Assembly: GCA_964415295.1 (NCBI GenBank)
Contig: CAYPYN010000002.1
Span: 124,001-188,000, forward strand
DNA: 64,000 nucleotides
Direction of reading: 5' to 3'
DNA from: SB21 sp964415295
GTDB taxonomy: Bacteria > CLD3 > SB21
Position numbers and translations under genes: made by a program. The notes under the pieces were generated by a model. It was given only the letters and a program-made list of their open reading frames with translations. It did no database searches and was not told the DNA's origin. Shown here piece by piece: positions 61,298-64,000 of this stretch (position 1 is its first letter; each line of letters opens with the position of its first letter).

Positions 61298-62644
61298 TTA
61301 TTTTTCCGCCAGGTAATCCAGTAGATCGATGCGGGTCATGATGCTGATCGGCTTGCGCTGGTCGTCCACCACGACGACGGCATTGCTCTGCCTGAAACTT
61401 TCCTGCAGCGTCGAGATCGGCGTCTGGGGACCGACGATCGGAACCTGCCGGTTCATACATTTGGATATCAGCGACGAACTCTGACCTGCGCCTGAACTCA
61501 GGTATTCCATCAGGTCGGCTTCGGAAACGATGCCCACCAGCACACCTCCGGACGTAACGGGCAGCTGTGAAATGCCCTTTTCTCTCATGACGGACACCAC
61601 CTGCTGGATCGTCTTCATGTCGTCGGAACACACCAATGCGGGCCGTTGTGAACGGTCGAGGATATCTTTGACTTTACCCTGGATCGGTTTGGATTCAAAA
61701 AATTTGTTCTCCCGCATCCATTTATCGTCGACGAATTTCGTCATATAATTGCGCACGCCGTCGGGTAATACGACCACGCAGTTCTGCCCTTCTATAAGTT
61801 TTGGCGCCTTCTGCAGAGCCGCATAGAGAGCGGAACCGCTGGAACCTCCAACCAACAAACCTTCCTCGCGGATCAGTCGACGCGACAGGAGGAACGACGG
61901 CTGGTCCTCGGTCTTGACCCATTCGTTCACCAGGGAACGGTCGAGCACATCCGGGACGAAATCATATCCGATACCTTCGACCTTATAAGTGCCCACATCG
62001 TTTCCGCCGCCCAGGATCGATCCTACCGGATCGGCGCCGACCACGATACATTGGGGATTATGTTCCTTCAGCCTTTTGGCGACACCGGTAATGGAGCCGC
62101 CGGTACCTGCACCCATGACGATCATATCGACTTTGCCGTTGAGATCCTCGATGATCTCTTTGGCCGTCTCGCTGTAATGTACCAGCGGATTATTGGGATT
62201 GGAATATTGGTCCAGAATATGGGCGTTGGGAAGTTCCCTTTGCAGCCGGCGGGCGACGCTGATATGGCTTTCCGGAGAGTCGAATGCGGCTTCCGTCGGT
62301 GTACGGATGATCTCGGCTCCGAGGGCCTCCAGCACCACTTGTTTCTCACGGCTCATTTTCTCGGGCATGGTGATGATCACGCGGTATCCGCGCACGGCGC
62401 CGGCCAAGGCGATGCCGATACCCGTATTCCCGCTGGTCGGCTCGATGAGCGTATCGCCCGGTTTGATGCGCCCTTCGCGCTCCGCCGCCTCGACCATGGC
62501 TTTGCCGATACGGTCTTTGAGGGAGCCGCCGGGATTGAGGAATTCGCATTTGGCATAAAGATTACACGCGAGCTGTGCGCCGACACGGTTGAGTTTGACG
62601 AGCGGCGTCCGCCCGATCACTTCGATGATATTGTTGAATTTCAT
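61298..62644 (-). CDS. cystathionine beta-synthase with CBS pair
   Basis: 448 residues. The PLP lysine is Lys43 (GGSLKDRIGKAM), SGNTGIGIALA binds the PLP phosphate, and GTGGSITGVAK follows. Two CBS domains occupy about 335-448. It condenses homocysteine and serine to cystathionine. No haem-binding N-terminal extension of the mammalian enzyme is present. Its neighbour supplies the next step. Confidence 0.93.
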   Translation of the reverse strand: MKFNNIIEVIGRTPLVKLNRVGAQLACNLYAKCEFLNPGGSLKDRIGKAMVEAAEREGRIKPGDTLIEPTSGNTGIGIALAGAVRGYRVIITMPEKMSREKQVVLEALGAEIIRTPTEAAFDSPESHISVARRLQRELPNAHILDQYSNPNNPLVHYSETAKEIIEDLNGKVDMIVMGAGTGGSITGVAKRLKEHNPQCIVVGADPVGSILGGGNDVGTYKVEGIGYDFVPDVLDRSLVNEWVKTEDQPSFLLSRRLIREEGLLVGGSSGSALYAALQKAPKLIEGQNCVVVLPDGVRNYMTKFVDDKWMRENKFFESKPIQGKVKDILDRSQRPALVCSDDMKTIQQVVSVMREKGISQLPVTSGGVLVGIVSEADLMEYLSSGAGQSSSLISKCMNRQVPIVGPQTPISTLQESFRQSNAVVVVDDQRKPISIMTRIDLLDYLAEK

Positions 62645-62689
62645 GCTCTCTTGGGATGAGTTATACGATTAGAAGTTGATTGCGCAGCG

Positions 62690-63097
62690 TCAGAAAATAA
62701 TCTCTTTCCTGGATATCAAGGACTGCAGGCGGTCGGTTTCTTCGAGAGATCGTTTGAGAAATTCGTTGGTCTTGCTCTTATCCTCGCCGAGAATAACAAG
62801 GAAAGCGTCGGACAGCAATTGCGTGACAACAAAGACCCGTTTTGCACCGACCGTCACCGTGGTTTGAATATCCTCGGATGTACCGTTGGAGGCTTCGGAG
62901 GCGGGTACGGTAAAGATCCGGCGGCCCTGATCGAGGAATACGGATGCAAATGAACCCAGTTGGGCCTCGGCGGTTTCGTCTTTCACATTGGACTGCAGCG
63001 GCAGACCGTCCGAGGATACGATCGCGACCGACGTGGCCGGAGCGATCTTTTCTATGTTGGCAATGACCTGATCGAAGAATTCTTTATGGGATATCAT
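62690..63097 (-). CDS. Roadblock/LC7-like domain protein (second)
   Basis: 135 residues. The core SVAIVSSDGLPLQS and the long middle helix match Roadblock/LC7 (MglB) folds, though it is less typical than its neighbour. These proteins dimerise and often regulate small GTPases such as MglA. No GTPase gene is in view. AAGG lies six bases before the ATG. It is 12 bases after the first Roadblock gene. Confidence 0.72.
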   Translation of the reverse strand: MISHKEFFDQVIANIEKIAPATSVAIVSSDGLPLQSNVKDETAEAQLGSFASVFLDQGRRIFTVPASEASNGTSEDIQTTVTVGAKRVFVVTQLLSDAFLVILGEDKSKTNEFLKRSLEETDRLQSLISRKEIIF

Positions 63098-63109
63098 GAC
63101 GTACCTTCG

Positions 63110-63460
63110 CTAATTCACATGGGTTTTGAGTTCCTTGAGAACACAGGAAATGTCGTAAAGCACCAGACCGAGTTTGGCGCTGGTGGTGGTGAAAACAGTG
63201 AGCAGAGTATCTTTGCCCGCGCGGGTAATGATGATGAATCCGTCCTTTCCGTGGATGGAGATCTGCGACATCTCCCCCAGCATGGCGTCTTCCGCGCTGG
63301 TCTCTCCCTGATTGATCAAAGCGGCGGAGATGGCGGCCACTTTTTCGGCTTCAATATTGTCCGGAAGCAGCGATGCGATAATGAGACCGTCGTTGCTCAC
63401 AAGGGCCACGGCGCTCACGCCCGGCGTATCGTTTCTTAAGCGCTTGAGAATTTCTTCCAT
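63110..63460 (-). CDS. Roadblock/LC7 domain protein (first)
   Basis: 116 residues, the canonical MglB-like length. VSAVALVSNDGLIIASLLP and LTVFTTTSAKLGLVLYDI are the family core strands. It would pair with a Ras-like GTPase such as MglA, or with the adjacent Roadblock protein as a heterodimer. AGGTGG lies four bases before the ATG. Confidence 0.85.
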   Translation of the reverse strand: MEEILKRLRNDTPGVSAVALVSNDGLIIASLLPDNIEAEKVAAISAALINQGETSAEDAMLGEMSQISIHGKDGFIIITRAGKDTLLTVFTTTSAKLGLVLYDISCVLKELKTHVN

Positions 63461-63550
63461 TGTCCACCTGTCAAAATGAGTTTAACCGAAGGAGAGAAGT
63501 GATTTTTGAATGCGGCAAATTAACGAGAAAATCCAATAAAGTCAACATGC

Positions 63551-63573
63551 AAAAACCGCGGGAAACAGCGGTT
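63551..63573 (-). terminator. terminator of the STAS gene
   Basis: Stem AACCGC/GCGGTT (63554-63559 with 63568-63573), 8-base loop, then a T run on the minus strand. It ends the STAS gene 10 bases after its stop. Confidence 0.65.
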
Positions 63574-63582
63574 CGGCGGCTG

Positions 63583-63948
63583 TCACGCCTCGGCTTCTTT
63601 GAAACTGCGGACGGCGGCCTCGACGCTGTCGTAGAACTCGAATACGCGGTCCAACTTGGCTATTTCAAACATTCTTGCCACCTTTTCATGCGCGCCGATG
63701 ATGCGCAGGTCGCCGTTCTCGGCATTAAAAATGCGGCGTCCGAGCAGAAGCGATCCGAGACCGGAACTGTCTATAAAATCCACTTCCGTCAGGTCCACGA
63801 TCACTTCGGTGATGCCGGCATCCTTCATTTTCAGGAATTCCTGTTTGTATAATTGCGAGATGCGGCTGTCCAGCCGGGCATCCTGGACGCGAAGGACGGT
63901 CACTTCGTCCACGTCTTTTTCCGTGAAATGAATTTGTTTTTCTTCCAT
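63583..63948 (-). CDS. STAS domain anti-sigma factor antagonist
   Basis: 121 residues, a stand-alone STAS domain. FIDSSGLGSLL (Ser61 and Ser62) is the SpoIIAA/RsbV site phosphorylated by an anti-sigma kinase. It could work by partner-switching with a kinase and phosphatase encoded elsewhere. GGAG lies eight bases before the ATG. Upstream of two Roadblock genes, but separated from them by 122 bases and a terminator. Confidence 0.9.
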   Translation of the reverse strand: MEEKQIHFTEKDVDEVTVLRVQDARLDSRISQLYKQEFLKMKDAGITEVIVDLTEVDFIDSSGLGSLLLGRRIFNAENGDLRIIGAHEKVARMFEIAKLDRVFEFYDSVEAAVRSFKEAEA

Positions 63949-63981
63949 GACTTATTCTCCGTTTTGGGATCGGTGAAACGT

Positions 63982-64000
63982 TCCTCCGTTAGCTCAGCGC
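63982..64000 (+). tRNA. possible 5' end of a tRNA cut by the window edge
   Basis: The final bases read TCCTCCGTTAGCTCAGCGC. TAGCTCAG is the usual tRNA D-arm start, and TCCTCC is a common tRNA-Asn beginning. One base too many lies between a TCCTCCG acceptor arm and the D stem, so the alignment is imperfect. It cannot be tested here because the sequence ends. Confidence 0.28.

Noticed and set aside
61203..61631. 142-residue minus-strand frame overlapping the cystathionine beta-synthase end
   Set aside because: It overlaps the CBS domains of the real gene in another frame and has arginine-rich shadow composition.

Overview
The window is ordinary-looking chromosomal DNA of a Gram-negative bacterium (BamA, BamD, TolC-type export, lipoproteins, many Sec signal peptides), densely coded and with no rRNA, complete tRNA, IS element, prophage or CRISPR array that I can see. 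Several genes point to the Fibrobacteres-Chlorobi-Bacteroidetes (FCB) superphylum: a PorX-type response regulator with a PglZ domain, a 69-residue protein with the KNKKFDYTPLYYK start typical of a small Bacteroidetes-associated family, and a DUF6588-like outer-membrane protein. Many genes have clear Shine-Dalgarno sequences (tal, bamD, porX, the second S41 protease, the gene at 48485). That is uncommon in Bacteroidetes proper, so I infer a deep FCB lineage (Ignavibacteria, Calditrichota or KSB1-like). I cannot name the species.

Layout. 1-4.7 kb: end of a probable sulfhydrogenase/sulfite-reductase-type Fe-S subunit with a CoA-transferase, a strongly SD-led 31-codon ORF beside a large imperfect palindrome, then a pair encoding a haem-bearing outer-membrane barrel and a pentahaem cytochrome that could form an extracellular electron conduit. 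5-12.3 kb: HtrA protease, transaldolase, UvrB, a TPR lipoprotein, and an ECF sigma/anti-sigma pair overlapping mobA. 12.3-19.2 kb (minus): an outer-membrane protein, a YheI-like ABC half-exporter, nadD, bamD and an unrecognised 860-residue helical protein. 19.3-24 kb (plus): CorC, CorA and PurL. 24-27.7 kb (minus): PorX-like regulator and a SNF2-type helicase. 28-32.3 kb: small membrane proteins including a bacterial GIDE/MUL1-like protein, ferritin and a GH15 glucoamylase. 32.3-40.1 kb (minus): a cNMP-DUF4388-receiver protein, dipeptide epimerase, site-2 protease, rsmI-rnpA, an amidase and TPR proteins. 40.2-46.2 kb (minus): a complete TolC-MacA-MacB-like export operon with two permeases. 46.4-48.9 kb: a Yip1 protein, a quinone-oxidoreductase-like enzyme and a small winged-helix-like protein.

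48.9-59.9 kb is one tightly packed minus-strand tract: a VTE5/VTE6 (prenyl-alcohol kinase / prenyl-phosphate kinase) fusion, an orphan EutN/CcmL microcompartment vertex protein, BamA, VanZ, FtsY, a GH57 glucanotransferase and two tandem S41 proteases. 60-64 kb holds the reverse transsulfuration pair (cystathionine gamma-lyase/synthase and cystathionine beta-synthase) below two Roadblock/LC7 proteins and a STAS protein; the last 19 bases may be the 5' end of a tRNA.

The strongest candidates for something under-described are the VTE5-VTE6 fusion beside the orphan BMC vertex protein, the barrel/pentahaem pair with a CX3CH haem site, the bacterial GIDE protein, the unknown 860-residue protein and the degenerate-receiver cNMP protein. 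None amounts to a proven new multi-gene system.
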